64,000 nt of DNA from Dehalococcoidia bacterium. Lineage in GTDB: Bacteria > Chloroflexota > Dehalococcoidia > Lucifugimonadales > Lucifugimonadaceae. A program made the position numbers and the translations under genes. The stretch spans positions 1 to 64,000 of the forward strand of contig JAJEAU010000004.1 of assembly GCA_022824185.1 (NCBI GenBank), given 5' to 3'. Every line of letters begins with the position of its first letter. The stretch's first letter is position 1. Under the pieces are notes generated by a model. The model searched no databases and had not been told where the DNA came from. It saw only the letters and a program-made list of their open reading frames with translations. This document shows positions 17,960-25,833 of this stretch, piece by piece.

Positions 17960-18952
17960 CTAAGCGGAGAAGTTGAAGTCCTGTCCGATGTTGTGGGCCA
18001 CGGCTTCGGTGTAGACGAGCGTGGCGCACGAGATGTCTTGGATGGCCAATCCAACGGATTTGAAGAGGGTGATTTCGCCCTCGGACGTGCGACCCTGAGT
18101 GGTCCCGTTTACGACATCGCCTAGATTTCCGGCGATGTCGGACCAGGAGTAGTCGCCGTCTTCTACGGGTATTTGGAGGTCTCCGGCTTCGGCTTTGCAG
18201 GCCTCGAGCTGGTCGCAGATGGTCCGAGATCGCTGGATGGTGGCGGTGTCGAGTTCTCGGACGCCGGGTGCATGTGATCCGATGGCGTTGATGTGAGCGC
18301 CGGGTTTCCACCAGTCTGCGCTGACGATGGGGTTCGAAGCGGTGGTGGCGAGCGCAACGATGTCGGATTCGCGACACAGGGCTTCCCCGCTCTCGGCCAA
18401 TTGGGTATCGAGACCGGTCTCGTCCGCAACCCACGAGGCAAACTCTCGGCGAGACGCTTCATCGTCGAGTGAGAATGTGAGAATCGTCTCGATGTTCGAT
18501 GCTTCGGCGATAGCGATGGCTTGCTGCCGGGCTTGGACGCCTGCACCTAGGACGCCGCCGACTTTGGCGTCGGGTCGGGCCATGTGCCGAGTAGCGACGC
18601 CGGATACGGCGCCGGTGCGGACTGCGGTGAGGTATCCGCCGTCCATTACGGCGACGACTTCGCCGGTCTTGTTGTCTTGGACGAGGATGGTACCGATGGT
18701 TGTCGGGAGGTCGAACTTTGCGGGGTTGTCTTTGTATACGGTCACGGCTTTGATGCCCAGGGATCCGCTGGTCTTGATGTACGCAGGCATGTACGCGATC
18801 CAACCGCCAACTGCGGGATCGATCATGACGGTTCGGGGAGGCATTTCGGCGGTTTCGTTTGCGAGTTCGCCGAAAGCTGCTTCGACAGCGTCGATGGCTT
18901 TGCCCATCGTGAGGACCTGTTGGACGTCGGAACGGTTTAGGAGGAGTGCCAT
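17960..18952 (-). CDS. Ornithine cyclodeaminase / mu-crystallin family protein
   Basis: An NAD(P)-binding enzyme family that includes ornithine cyclodeaminase, alanine dehydrogenase and ketimine reductases. About 330 residues from ATG 18952 (MALLLNRSDVQQV), which has AAGGA about 10 nt upstream; the open frame reaches 19024. The dinucleotide-binding motif GGVLGAGVQARQQ is near residue 130, preceded by GYLTAVRTGAVSGVATR, the family signature with its substrate-binding Arg and Thr. C-terminal GSHAPGVRELD is also typical. It overlaps no neighbour; the amidohydrolase gene lies directly upstream on the same strand, 37 nt away. Confidence 0.85.
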   Translation of the reverse strand: MALLLNRSDVQQVLTMGKAIDAVEAAFGELANETAEMPPRTVMIDPAVGGWIAYMPAYIKTSGSLGIKAVTVYKDNPAKFDLPTTIGTILVQDNKTGEVVAVMDGGYLTAVRTGAVSGVATRHMARPDAKVGGVLGAGVQARQQAIAIAEASNIETILTFSLDDEASRREFASWVADETGLDTQLAESGEALCRESDIVALATTASNPIVSADWWKPGAHINAIGSHAPGVRELDTATIQRSRTICDQLEACKAEAGDLQIPVEDGDYSWSDIAGNLGDVVNGTTQGRTSEGEITLFKSVGLAIQDISCATLVYTEAVAHNIGQDFNFSA

Positions 18953-18989
18953 TGGTGTGGAGAGTCCTTGGGTTGTGGTCGGTTCTGGA

Positions 18990-19871
18990 TTAAGTCTGGT
19001 TTTTGGCGGAACGAGAGAAATCATACAACTGACCCGCGACCTCCAAGATCATCTTCTGCCTGTACAGGGTCAGTTCAGAGTTCCGGAGGTGTTCGAGGGC
19101 GCGGCGTTGGGTAATCAGGGGAAAGTCGCTGGCGAAGAAGATGCGGGTTCCGCCGACTAGGCTTTCGATCGTGGCGTAGATGTCGGAGTTGTATAGAAAT
19201 GGAGCGGCGGCGGTGTCGAATGCGACGTTTGCGAGAGCTGGTTTGACTTCGGGCATGTGTTCATAGATGGGTAGTCCGCCGCCGAAGTGGGAGAAGATGA
19301 AGGAGTTTTCGGGGAATCTGGCGGCGAGTTGGAGGAGACGGTCGGGCGTCATTGTGCCTTTGCCGGGGTACGTGTGTCCGAGGGGTTCGGAGCTATGAAC
19401 GACGACGAAAGCGATTTTGTTGCGGTTCTCAACATATTGTCGTGCGACGGACATTATGTCGTCCAGGCAGTTGTAGGGAAGATCGACCCACCCTTGCGTG
19501 TCGGCGTGTAGTTCGCCGATTCCGCGGGCACCGAAGTTCAGGCAGCGTTCGGCCTCTCTGGGTGCGGCGTCATTGGGCCACAGGGGATTGACGCTGCAGA
19601 GAGGAATGAGTACGTCAGGATGTTTGGAGGCACATTCCAAGAGATAGTCGTTGGAGCGTTTAGCTAAATCGAGATCGGTCCAACCAAAACCGGCGATGAC
19701 GGACCGGTCGACCTCCGAACGTTCCATCTCAATGAGGAGGTGTTCGGCTTGGACGATTCGGGCTTTGGGGTTGGCGAAGAGTTCGGCGAAGGTGCGGTCG
19801 CGGGCGAGTGCTTCGTCACGGTGTTCGTTGAAGTAAGGGGGGAGGATATGGGTTAATGCGTCGATGATCAT
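18990..19871 (-). CDS. Amidohydrolase family 2 protein (decarboxylase/hydrolase fold)
   Basis: A metal-dependent TIM-barrel enzyme of the ACMSD-like group, 293 residues, starting MIIDALTHILPP. The usual first-strand HxH is reduced to a single His (ALTHI). Other expected positions are present: GELHAD, VVVHSSE, FSHFGGG and the late Asp in FFASDFPL. The group includes decarboxylases and hydrolases of aromatic or lactone substrates; specificity is not readable here. It lies upstream of the ornithine cyclodeaminase-like gene and may form a two-gene operon with it. Confidence 0.82.
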   Translation of the reverse strand: MIIDALTHILPPYFNEHRDEALARDRTFAELFANPKARIVQAEHLLIEMERSEVDRSVIAGFGWTDLDLAKRSNDYLLECASKHPDVLIPLCSVNPLWPNDAAPREAERCLNFGARGIGELHADTQGWVDLPYNCLDDIMSVARQYVENRNKIAFVVVHSSEPLGHTYPGKGTMTPDRLLQLAARFPENSFIFSHFGGGLPIYEHMPEVKPALANVAFDTAAAPFLYNSDIYATIESLVGGTRIFFASDFPLITQRRALEHLRNSELTLYRQKMILEVAGQLYDFSRSAKNQT

Positions 19872-20488
19872 TTCGATTGAACATGGTAAATCGCGGGAGT
19901 TGTTTCTTGACTAATTTTGGTTTGCTTTGGGGTAAGTGTGAGTTGATCGTGTCCCCTCATCCACCCTGGACCCTCACCCTAGCCCTCTCCCGCCCAGCGG
20001 GAGAGGGGATGTGTTCTTATTGGATAGGGGTGGTGATCTGGGGGAGTCCACCTTGCCCCGCCTCGCTACCCGCATGCCCCAGCGAACTTGCTTCACTAGC
20101 TCGCGTCTCCTTTCGCCATCGGAAGGGGACTACATACTGTGATTACCGAGTAAGGAGAAGGTGGCGGAGGCATCACCCTGGAAAGCGATGGTACACTGGC
20201 GCAACTCTACCGTGAGACGACTCCCACCGTGCTCTCCGCCACATGGCGTGACGCCAAGGTCAAATCGATCGGGTCAACACCGCGGCTAGACATTACAACA
20301 TCAACCGGATTAGTTAAAGGGAGAGGTTGACGAAGCAATGATTGGTTGCGGAGATAACCGGATGCATGTGTCGCAGACATATAACATCGCGGCCGCAATC
20401 GCGATGCACGCCATCTTTTATTGCTACCACGGCAATAGAAAGTGGAAGGTGGAATAGATCGACGGCCAGGAGACGATAACAGAATCGC
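19872..20488. other. 617-bp stretch without a clear gene
   Basis: It contains one inverted copy of the dispersed repeat (19969-20008). Between 20160 and 20335 a plus-strand frame without a start codon reads GGGGITLESDGTLAQLYRE... and ends at TGA, which could be a decayed gene remnant. I see no tRNA, no convincing promoter and no start-stop frame with a ribosome-binding site. Confidence 0.5.
19969..20008 (-). repeat. Dispersed palindromic repeat, inverted copy
   Basis: These 40 nt are the exact reverse complement of 15-54. The hairpin ctctcccgc/gcgggagag is intact. Perfect identity over 20 kb, in an intergenic region and in opposite orientation, supports a REP-like mobile or recombining element. 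Confidence 0.85.
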
Positions 20489-20767
20489 CTAGGATTTCGC
20501 GTCTTCGGAGTCTGCGAAATAGTCTTGCAGACCATCAAGCAGGCCTAACGCAACATCGTGATCCATCTCAATACAAAGCACAACCGGGACATTCTCTTCA
20601 TTCAAACGATACAGAGGGAACAACGCCTTGAATGTGCGTTTTGGAATGTCGCTAGATACAGGGACAACTGCCTTCGCTACATCGGGTGTGATCTTCCCTG
20701 TGTTGTATCTCTTGATGGCATCTTGCAACCAAATAGGGACTCCTTGTGCGGTGTTGTCTTCACTCAT
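20489..20767 (-). CDS. Small protein of unknown function
   Basis: A 92-residue soluble acidic protein starting MSEDNTAQGVPIWLQDAIKRY. AAGGAG lies about 11 nt before the ATG, so it is likely translated. The segment VPVVLCIEMDHDVALGLLDGLQDYF looks like a beta strand followed by an amphipathic helix. There is no signal peptide or recognisable motif. It is the last of three small minus-strand genes in an accessory patch. I do not recognise the family. Confidence 0.6.
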   Translation of the reverse strand: MSEDNTAQGVPIWLQDAIKRYNTGKITPDVAKAVVPVSSDIPKRTFKALFPLYRLNEENVPVVLCIEMDHDVALGLLDGLQDYFADSEDAKS

Positions 20768-20841
20768 TGAAGTTGTTTCTCCTTAGCTCAGGTAGTGTTT
20801 GGTGTTTGCAGGGCCTTCAGGTTCTCATTGAATGCTCCCGT

Positions 20842-20882
20842 ATGGACATCGCAGACCAGATGACGATTCCGGGGATGTCCAT
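20842..20882. promoter_or_regulatory. 9-bp inverted repeat upstream of the 92-residue gene
   Basis: ATGGACATC (20842-20850) faces GATGTCCAT (20874-20882) with 23 nt between. It sits 75-115 nt upstream of the minus-strand start at 20767, in the right place for an operator or leader hairpin. No regulator gene is nearby. Confidence 0.35.
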
Positions 20883-20924
20883 GCAGGGTAAATTATTCAA
20901 GCATCAAGACTTGATAGCCTGATG

Positions 20925-21221
20925 CTATGAGTCAGAAAGACCAACCTCTACCAGATAATCAGGGGGGAGAGGGGCAAGAAAGATCTCTAGCACATGAAGC
21001 ATCCTCTGTGCGGAGACTGACTCCTCGTGGTCTAGCCGCCACTCTTCAGGAAGCTCAAGACCTTCTTGTTGCCAATGGGCTAGCTGAACCTTCAGACTTC
21101 CGTAGAACTTATCGTGTTCCTTCAGATCGAGATGTTGCGTAGCAGACGCGATTGACATTCGCAACAGCGAAGCAACGATTGAGAACGTGCGGGGATCAAT
21201 TCGCGTGTCAGAGTGAGCCAT
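20925..21221 (-). CDS. Small protein of unknown function
   Basis: About 98 residues from ATG 21221 (MAHSDTRIDPRTFSIVAS). The frame is open further up to 21338, but that extension reads through a strong hairpin and is Pro/Arg-rich, so the internal start is preferred. The protein looks helical (ASLLRMSIASATQHLDLKEHD) and soluble. A plus-strand frame at 20927-21142 overlaps it and is probably its shadow. No family is recognised. Confidence 0.5.
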   Translation of the reverse strand: MAHSDTRIDPRTFSIVASLLRMSIASATQHLDLKEHDKFYGSLKVQLAHWQQEGLELPEEWRLDHEESVSAQRMLHVLEIFLAPLPPDYLVEVGLSDS

Positions 21222-21246
21222 TGAGTTTGGTCGCCCTTCTTGCTTG

Positions 21247-21284
21247 CTCCCTCGGTGTTGGCACACCGGGGGAGTTGCTTTTTT
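21247..21284 (+). terminator. Strong plus-strand terminator with no assigned gene
   Basis: A 12-bp stem (21247-21258 with 21263-21274, one U-G pair, loop TGGC) is followed by TTGCTTTTTT. The T-run is on the plus strand only, so it terminates plus-strand transcription. The genes on both sides run minus-strand. It may end an antisense or small RNA transcribed across the 98-residue gene. Confidence 0.7.
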
Positions 21285-21301
21285 GTACGCGATTCTAGTC
21301 G

Positions 21302-21709
21302 TTATGGCGCGGGGGTAGGGCGTGCCAGATCGCGGCAATAGACACTTGGGTGTTGCCGATCAAGCACTCCCCTCCTTGCATCGCTCTGTATAAGTCTGTT
21401 GATGCGAGACAACCTGCTTTCCCAAGCATGTCTCTTATTGAGATGTATGCGGTGCAGGCGCAAAAAGTCGTGATCTGCGAGCCACGCCACGCTACGCCTC
21501 ACTGTTCTATTCGTCTGACTGTGATCGGCGTAGATCGATTCGGTCATAGCAACAGTACACACATCAACAAGCGCGAAGTATGAATCGATGAAGTTGTTCG
21601 ACTCTCGTTCCCAGTTCGCTTGTGTCGCAGCGGTTGCTGTCGCGTTCGTGTCGGGCCCACAACCAGCAAGCAGAAGCAATGCTAACAGCGCAATGACACA
21701 CCTACCCAC
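21302..21709 (-). CDS. Putative small lipoprotein of unknown function
   Basis: A 135-residue product from GTG 21709, with AAAGGAGGGG just upstream. The N-terminus is a lipoprotein signal with lipobox LLAGC (RCVIALLALLLLAGCGP). The mature part is Asn/Arg/His-rich, with two further Cys (VDVCTVAM and VYCRDL) that might form a disulfide. No domain is recognised. It heads the three small minus-strand genes; whether they form one transcript is unclear. Confidence 0.6.
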   Translation of the reverse strand: MGRCVIALLALLLLAGCGPDTNATATAATQANWERESNNFIDSYFALVDVCTVAMTESIYADHSQTNRTVRRSVAWLADHDFLRLHRIHLNKRHAWESRLSRINRLIQSDARRGVLDRQHPSVYCRDLARPTPAP

Positions 21710-21743
21710 CAGACCCCTCCTTTCGAGACGAATAAGGATATGT

Positions 21744-21828
21744 CACTAATCTCGGTTCAACGCTCAGAGGGCACGAATGCCCCGCGTTGGCCGCTGCGGT
21801 ATGTGTTGACCGTGACAAGAGATTAGTG
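21744..21828. other. 85-nt nested inverted repeat, possible structured RNA
   Basis: Outer arms CACTAATCTC (21744-21753) and GAGATTAGTG (21819-21828) pair perfectly over 10 bp. Inside, CAACGC (21758-21763) pairs with GCGTTG (21784-21789) around a GGGCA-cgaa-TGCCC hairpin (21769-21782). A further ~29 nt remain free on the 3' side. It is not a tRNA: there is no anticodon arm in the right place. It lies upstream of the lipoprotein gene and downstream of an amidohydrolase gene. Confidence 0.5.
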
Positions 21829-21945
21829 GCAAACGAAAGAGTATAGCACTATGCGCTACGAACGTGAGGATGATGAGCGCAAGGGCTGTATAGAGGGAAT
21901 ATCTGACACGCCAAAGACGGGACTACGTGAGAATAATGTGGGGCA

Positions 21946-23217
21946 TTAGACCATTGCGTCGTCGTTGAGTTTGATGATGTTTCCGTTTTGGATTACGGTG
22001 GATGCGCGGTCCATGTCGCGGATGTTTTCGGCTGGATCGCCGTTGAAAGCGGCTAGGTCGGCAGTTTTGCCGGGGGTTATTGAGCCGATTTCGTGGTCTA
22101 AGCCTAGGGCTTCGGCGGTGTCGATGGTGGCCATTCTGAGGGCGTCCCAATTGTCCCAACCGAGCAGTTCGACGGCGGCCCATGCGTTTGCGGCTGAGCG
22201 GTCGTGTGTGCCGTGCGCCATGCCCATGTCGAGGCCGTTGGTGAACCGGATGCCAAGGTCGTGCTTCTTGTTGAGGGTTTCGTAATGTTCTTCGTTGTCG
22301 ACATCGGATGCTGCTACGGACCAGTGGATGGCTCGAGGAGGGGCTTCGCCTCTGTCGGTGGCCTCGGCTCCTAACATGCCGTGCCCGATCGTCGGGTCTA
22401 CCCACTGTCCTTGGTCTGCCATGCGTTTGGCGGTGTCGAGATCGAACTCAAGGCCTTTTGTCGGATCTTGGGCGTACCAACGTGCATGGATGAGGTTATG
22501 GACATTTGCTTCTACACAGTTTTTGACCCCTTCTGCGGATAGGCAGTGCGCAGCGACCGTAATCCCCGACCGTGCAGCTTCTCGGACGGCGACGGCTAGT
22601 GTTTCGGCGGGATATTGCGGTAGGCGCGGATTGGCTGTAGGAGTGAACATTCCGCCGGTCGACATGACTTTGATGGCGTCAGCACCTTGCCGAACTTGAT
22701 TGCGGACGGCTTTGGCAACTTCGTCGGCGGTGTCGGCTTGCGTTCCGAAGAACCAACAGTGCCCTGCTGTGATCGTGATAGGGGTTCCGGTCACAAGTAG
22801 GCGAGGACCGGGGATGGCGCCGTCTTTAGTGGCTTGTTTGATGGCGAAAGCCACTTCGTTTCGTGAGCCGATGTCGCGGATGGTGGTGGTACCCGCAAGA
22901 ACCGCCTTTCGCATGGCGGAGACTGCACGCATGGTCAGGCGCTGGATGTCGTCTTTTTCTGCGAGTGCGAGTGCTTGGGCGTCGGCTGTGGCGCTGCAGT
23001 GCATGTGGCAATGAGCATCCACGAGGCCGGCCATTAGGGACGCGTCGCCTAGATTTATGATCTCGGCGGTTTCGGCGGCGTCTGATGGAAGTTCGTCGAT
23101 TGGGAAGATGGCGTCGATTTGGCTGCCGACGATACGGACGACAGTGTTGGTGAGCCAACCTTTCATTTCAGGGTTGGCTACGCGGTCGGCGGTGACGTAT
23201 TTCGTTTGGTTGGTCAC
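21946..23217 (-). CDS. Amidohydrolase (imidazolonepropionase/prolidase-like)
   Basis: A metal-dependent hydrolase with 423 residues from GTG 23217. Key sites: the metal-binding HxH in GLVDAHCHMHC near residue 68, GTTTIRDIGS near 116, the His motifs VAAHC near 222 and NLIHAR near 238, and the late Asp in NGLDMGMAHG. The C-terminal segment GSITPGKTADLAAFNGDP closes the beta-sandwich domain. Related enzymes are the imidazolonepropionase-like and Xaa-Pro dipeptidase-like amidohydrolases; the substrate here is unknown. Confidence 0.88.
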   Translation of the reverse strand: MTNQTKYVTADRVANPEMKGWLTNTVVRIVGSQIDAIFPIDELPSDAAETAEIINLGDASLMAGLVDAHCHMHCSATADAQALALAEKDDIQRLTMRAVSAMRKAVLAGTTTIRDIGSRNEVAFAIKQATKDGAIPGPRLLVTGTPITITAGHCWFFGTQADTADEVAKAVRNQVRQGADAIKVMSTGGMFTPTANPRLPQYPAETLAVAVREAARSGITVAAHCLSAEGVKNCVEANVHNLIHARWYAQDPTKGLEFDLDTAKRMADQGQWVDPTIGHGMLGAEATDRGEAPPRAIHWSVAASDVDNEEHYETLNKKHDLGIRFTNGLDMGMAHGTHDRSAANAWAAVELLGWDNWDALRMATIDTAEALGLDHEIGSITPGKTADLAAFNGDPAENIRDMDRASTVIQNGNIIKLNDDAMV

Positions 23218-23311
23218 GGATAGAAGCAGTCGGTTAGGTCAAAGGAATCGCTGAAAGCAGTTTAAATGGTTCAGGCGGTCGGTACCAATCACGCCGCGCC
23301 ATGAATCGCAT

Positions 23312-24526
23312 TTATCCTGCAGTGACGATGCCACGCACTACTCGGAAATTCTGAGCATTGCGAAGTCTTTGGCGGCCCACTAAGGCGTCGTCGGTGACTG
23401 TTAGGAGGGTTTGTTCGTATTGGGCGGCTCGGTCGAGGATGGTGGATCGGCGCCGGGCGTCCATTTCGGATAAGACGTCGTCGAAGGCGATGATGGGGTC
23501 GCGCTTGGTGAATTCTGAGACAAGAGACGCTTCCGCGAGGCGTAGCGAAAGGGCTGCGGTTCTTGCTTGACCTCGAGATGCGTACCGACGGGAGGGGGCG
23601 TTGGCGATGTCGATGCGGAAATCGTCGAGATGGGGTCCTATGACCATGTGATTGGATGCCTGTTCCTTGCGTTTCGAAGCCATCAGGGATTCGTAGATGT
23701 GATTGCGGAGGTCTGAATCGGAGAGTGAGCTGGCTTCGGCGGATCGAGCGGCAGAACCAAGGTTTGGCGAGTACGTGAGGGATAGAGTTTCCCCCTCGCT
23801 GAGTTCGGAATGGACCGGAGAGGCTCTCGATTGGAGGAGTTGCATGACCTCGCGGCGAGTTTGGATGATCTTGACGCTTTCTTCGCAAAAGCGAGAGTCC
23901 CAGAAGGCGATCTCCTCCTCGAAGTCTTGGACTTCGAAGCTGCCACGCAGCAATGCGTTGCGGCTGGATCGAACTCTGTTGAGGCGGAGAAGCGTTTGAA
24001 CGTATTCGTGATCGAACTGTCCGATGAGGATGTCGAGGTAGCGGCGTCTGACGTTTGCGGCGCCTAGAGCCAGTTGCAGGTCAGCCGCTTCGAATACGAC
24101 GACGTTCGCGCGGCCGACGAACTGTATCGGACGGACTTTGACGCCATTGATCCGCCATTCTTTAGATTGGACCTGCAAACGACTGAAGTTGTCCGTCGTG
24201 CTAGGCGAAATGTTGAGATCGAATTGAGCGCGTACCGATTCGGGCCCGTTGTTGAACACGCCGAGAGCCTGTACGTGCCCGCCGTCTCGGGCGATGGTGT
24301 GATTGACGATCTCGCGGTCGTTGCTAGCTCGAAGGGATTTTCCTACCGAGAGCATGTGTATAGCTTCGAGGAGTCCACTCTTGCCGTGTCCGTTCGCGCC
24401 GGTAAAGACGACTAGGCCCGGCGATAAATTGATGTCGGTGTCGACGTGATTGCGGAAACCGCTGAGTTTTATGCGTGTCAGGTGTATGTTGGGCCTCGGA
24501 AAAACCTGGAATGTGTGTATGTGCAA
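23312..24526 (-). CDS. recF: DNA replication and repair protein RecF
   Basis: An SMC-like ATPase that helps load RecA at single-strand gaps. 404 residues, slightly long for the family because of an N-terminal extension before the usual start (LTRIKLSGFRNH at about 16). Walker A is TGANGHGKSGLLEAI near 41, the ABC-type signature region is in RYASRGQARTAALSLRLAE, and Walker B is IIAFDDVLSEMD near 355. recF usually sits with dnaA and dnaN at the origin; here neither is present. It is divergent from the DUF3179 gene. Confidence 0.92.
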   Translation of the reverse strand: MHIHTFQVFPRPNIHLTRIKLSGFRNHVDTDINLSPGLVVFTGANGHGKSGLLEAIHMLSVGKSLRASNDREIVNHTIARDGGHVQALGVFNNGPESVRAQFDLNISPSTTDNFSRLQVQSKEWRINGVKVRPIQFVGRANVVVFEAADLQLALGAANVRRRYLDILIGQFDHEYVQTLLRLNRVRSSRNALLRGSFEVQDFEEEIAFWDSRFCEESVKIIQTRREVMQLLQSRASPVHSELSEGETLSLTYSPNLGSAARSAEASSLSDSDLRNHIYESLMASKRKEQASNHMVIGPHLDDFRIDIANAPSRRYASRGQARTAALSLRLAEASLVSEFTKRDPIIAFDDVLSEMDARRRSTILDRAAQYEQTLLTVTDDALVGRQRLRNAQNFRVVRGIVTAG

Positions 24527-24529
24527 ACC

Positions 24530-24557
24530 TTGGTAAGGGTGTAATGCGTATCATAAT
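24530..24557 (+). promoter_or_regulatory. Candidate promoter for the DUF3179 selenoprotein gene
   Basis: TTGGTA (24530-24535), a 16-nt spacer, then CATAAT (24552-24557). It lies in the divergent gap between recF and the DUF3179 gene, about 85 nt before ATG 24644. Match to consensus is moderate. Confidence 0.4.
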
Positions 24558-24643
24558 CACAGCGGCGACAAAGAGTTGTCGATCTGTGAGGAGATGGCGA
24601 GACGCGCCGGGCGCGGCTGCCGGAAACACCAAGAATTCACGCC

Positions 24644-25831
24644 ATGCGCATAGGTTTGACAATCGCCGTTGTTGGGATGACGATATTACTTGCCGTTGCT
24701 TGTGGAAGTGATGAAGATGCGGTTCCGACGGCGGAAATGGCGGTTGAGCCGACGGCGACTAGTGCGCCTCCCCCACAGGAGACTCCCACGATTGCGGAGG
24801 CGACTGAGGCTCCCGCGCCTACCGAAGCTCCGCCTCCAACCGAGGAGCCGGCCGCGGAGATGGCGCCTGAGCGTGACTTGGATATCGTGACGCTCTTGCC
24901 GTTTGATGGAATTCAGTCGATCAACCGCCCCAACTTCTTCCCTGACCTCGAGAAAGCCAATATGTTTTACAAGGACCACGAGTTGGTCCTTGGCGTCGAG
25001 ATCGATGGCGATGCTAGAGCGTATTCGGTTCCATTGCTTAGCAGCCATGAGATTGTCAATGACGTCGTGGGAGGAAAACCGATCGCGGTCACGTGGTGAC
25101 CGCTTTGCTTCACTGGGATCGGGTATTCCAGAGTTGTCAATGGGGAAGAGCTAACGTTCGGTGTCTCTGGAAAGCTGACGATGAACGCGTTGATCATGTA
25201 CGACCACCAGACGCGGTCGTTGTGGAGCCATTTTCTTTCGGAAGGTATCGAAGGTGAGTTCAAGGGCGTGAAGTTGGAGAATGTGCCTCTGGTGTTGACG
25301 AACTGGGGCGATTGGAAGACGAGGTTCCCCGAAACTAAGGCGCTGTTGAAGGGAGAGTCGAGCGTCGATCCATACACGACGTATTACATGCGCGGGGATG
25401 CCGGCGTGATCGGGGAGACTAACCGCGATGATCGGTTGTATGGCAAGGAGCTGGTGTTGGGCGTCGGTTTCGATGATGGTGCCGTGGCGTATCCGCATGT
25501 TGCGTTGCAAGAGGAAGAGGTGGTGAATGCGGAGGTCAATGGTGAGCCCGTGGTGATCTACTACGATTCGCAGACGACGACTGCGTTGGCGTTTTCGAGG
25601 GTAGTCGATGGGGAGGTCCTGGAATTTTCGTTGTCGGTTGAGGACGAGGTGGACGGCGTAGCCAAGCGATGGTTGGTGGACGATGCAACGGGAAGTGAAT
25701 GGCTGCCGTTGAATGGACAGGCGTGGAGCGGGGAGTACCAGGGGACGCGACTCGAGCCGGAGCACGCGGTGAATGTGTTCTGGTTTGCTTGGAGCGACTT
25801 TTATCCAGATACAGAGATTTACGGGCAGTAG
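24644..25831 (+). CDS. DUF3179 lipoprotein with in-frame UGA read as selenocysteine
   Basis: One continuous frame of 395 codons is interrupted only by TGA at 25097-25099 (codon 152). Before it: a lipoprotein signal (lipobox AVAC), a Pro/Ala/Thr linker to about residue 85, then the start of the DUF3179 domain (ELVLGVEIDGDARAYSVPLL, HEIVNDVVGGKPIAVTW). After it, in the same frame: PLCFTGIGYSRVVNGEELTF, FGVSGKLTMNALIMYDHQT and SLWSH, all DUF3179 hallmarks. Family members have Cys-Pro-Leu-Cys where this protein has U-P-L-C. The UxxC pair suggests a redox site on the outside of the membrane. A SECIS-like hairpin follows and selD is nearby. A nonsense mutation or sequencing error is the alternative. 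The domain function is not known. Confidence 0.82.
25097..25131 (+). promoter_or_regulatory. UGA (Sec) codon and SECIS-like hairpin in the DUF3179 gene
   Basis: After UGA 25097-25099, CTGGGAT (25113-25119) pairs with ATTCCAG (25125-25131), 7 bp including one G-U, around the loop CGGGU (25120-25124). The apical loop begins 20 nt after the UGA and has G at its second position. This meets the published rules for bacterial SECIS elements: 16-37 nt spacing, a short loop, and G among its first two bases. SelB would bind this loop. Confidence 0.7.
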
Positions 25832-25833
25832 CG

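Noticed and set aside
21744-21828. tRNA or tRNA-Sec
   Set aside because: The length fits but there is no anticodon arm, no T-loop in the right place and no CCA-side discriminator pattern on either strand.
24644-25099. DUF3179 gene as a 151-residue protein plus a separate gene from 25181
   Set aside because: Both parts are in one frame, the domain motifs continue straight across the TGA, and a Cys is expected there. Selenocysteine explains this better than two genes or a pseudogene.
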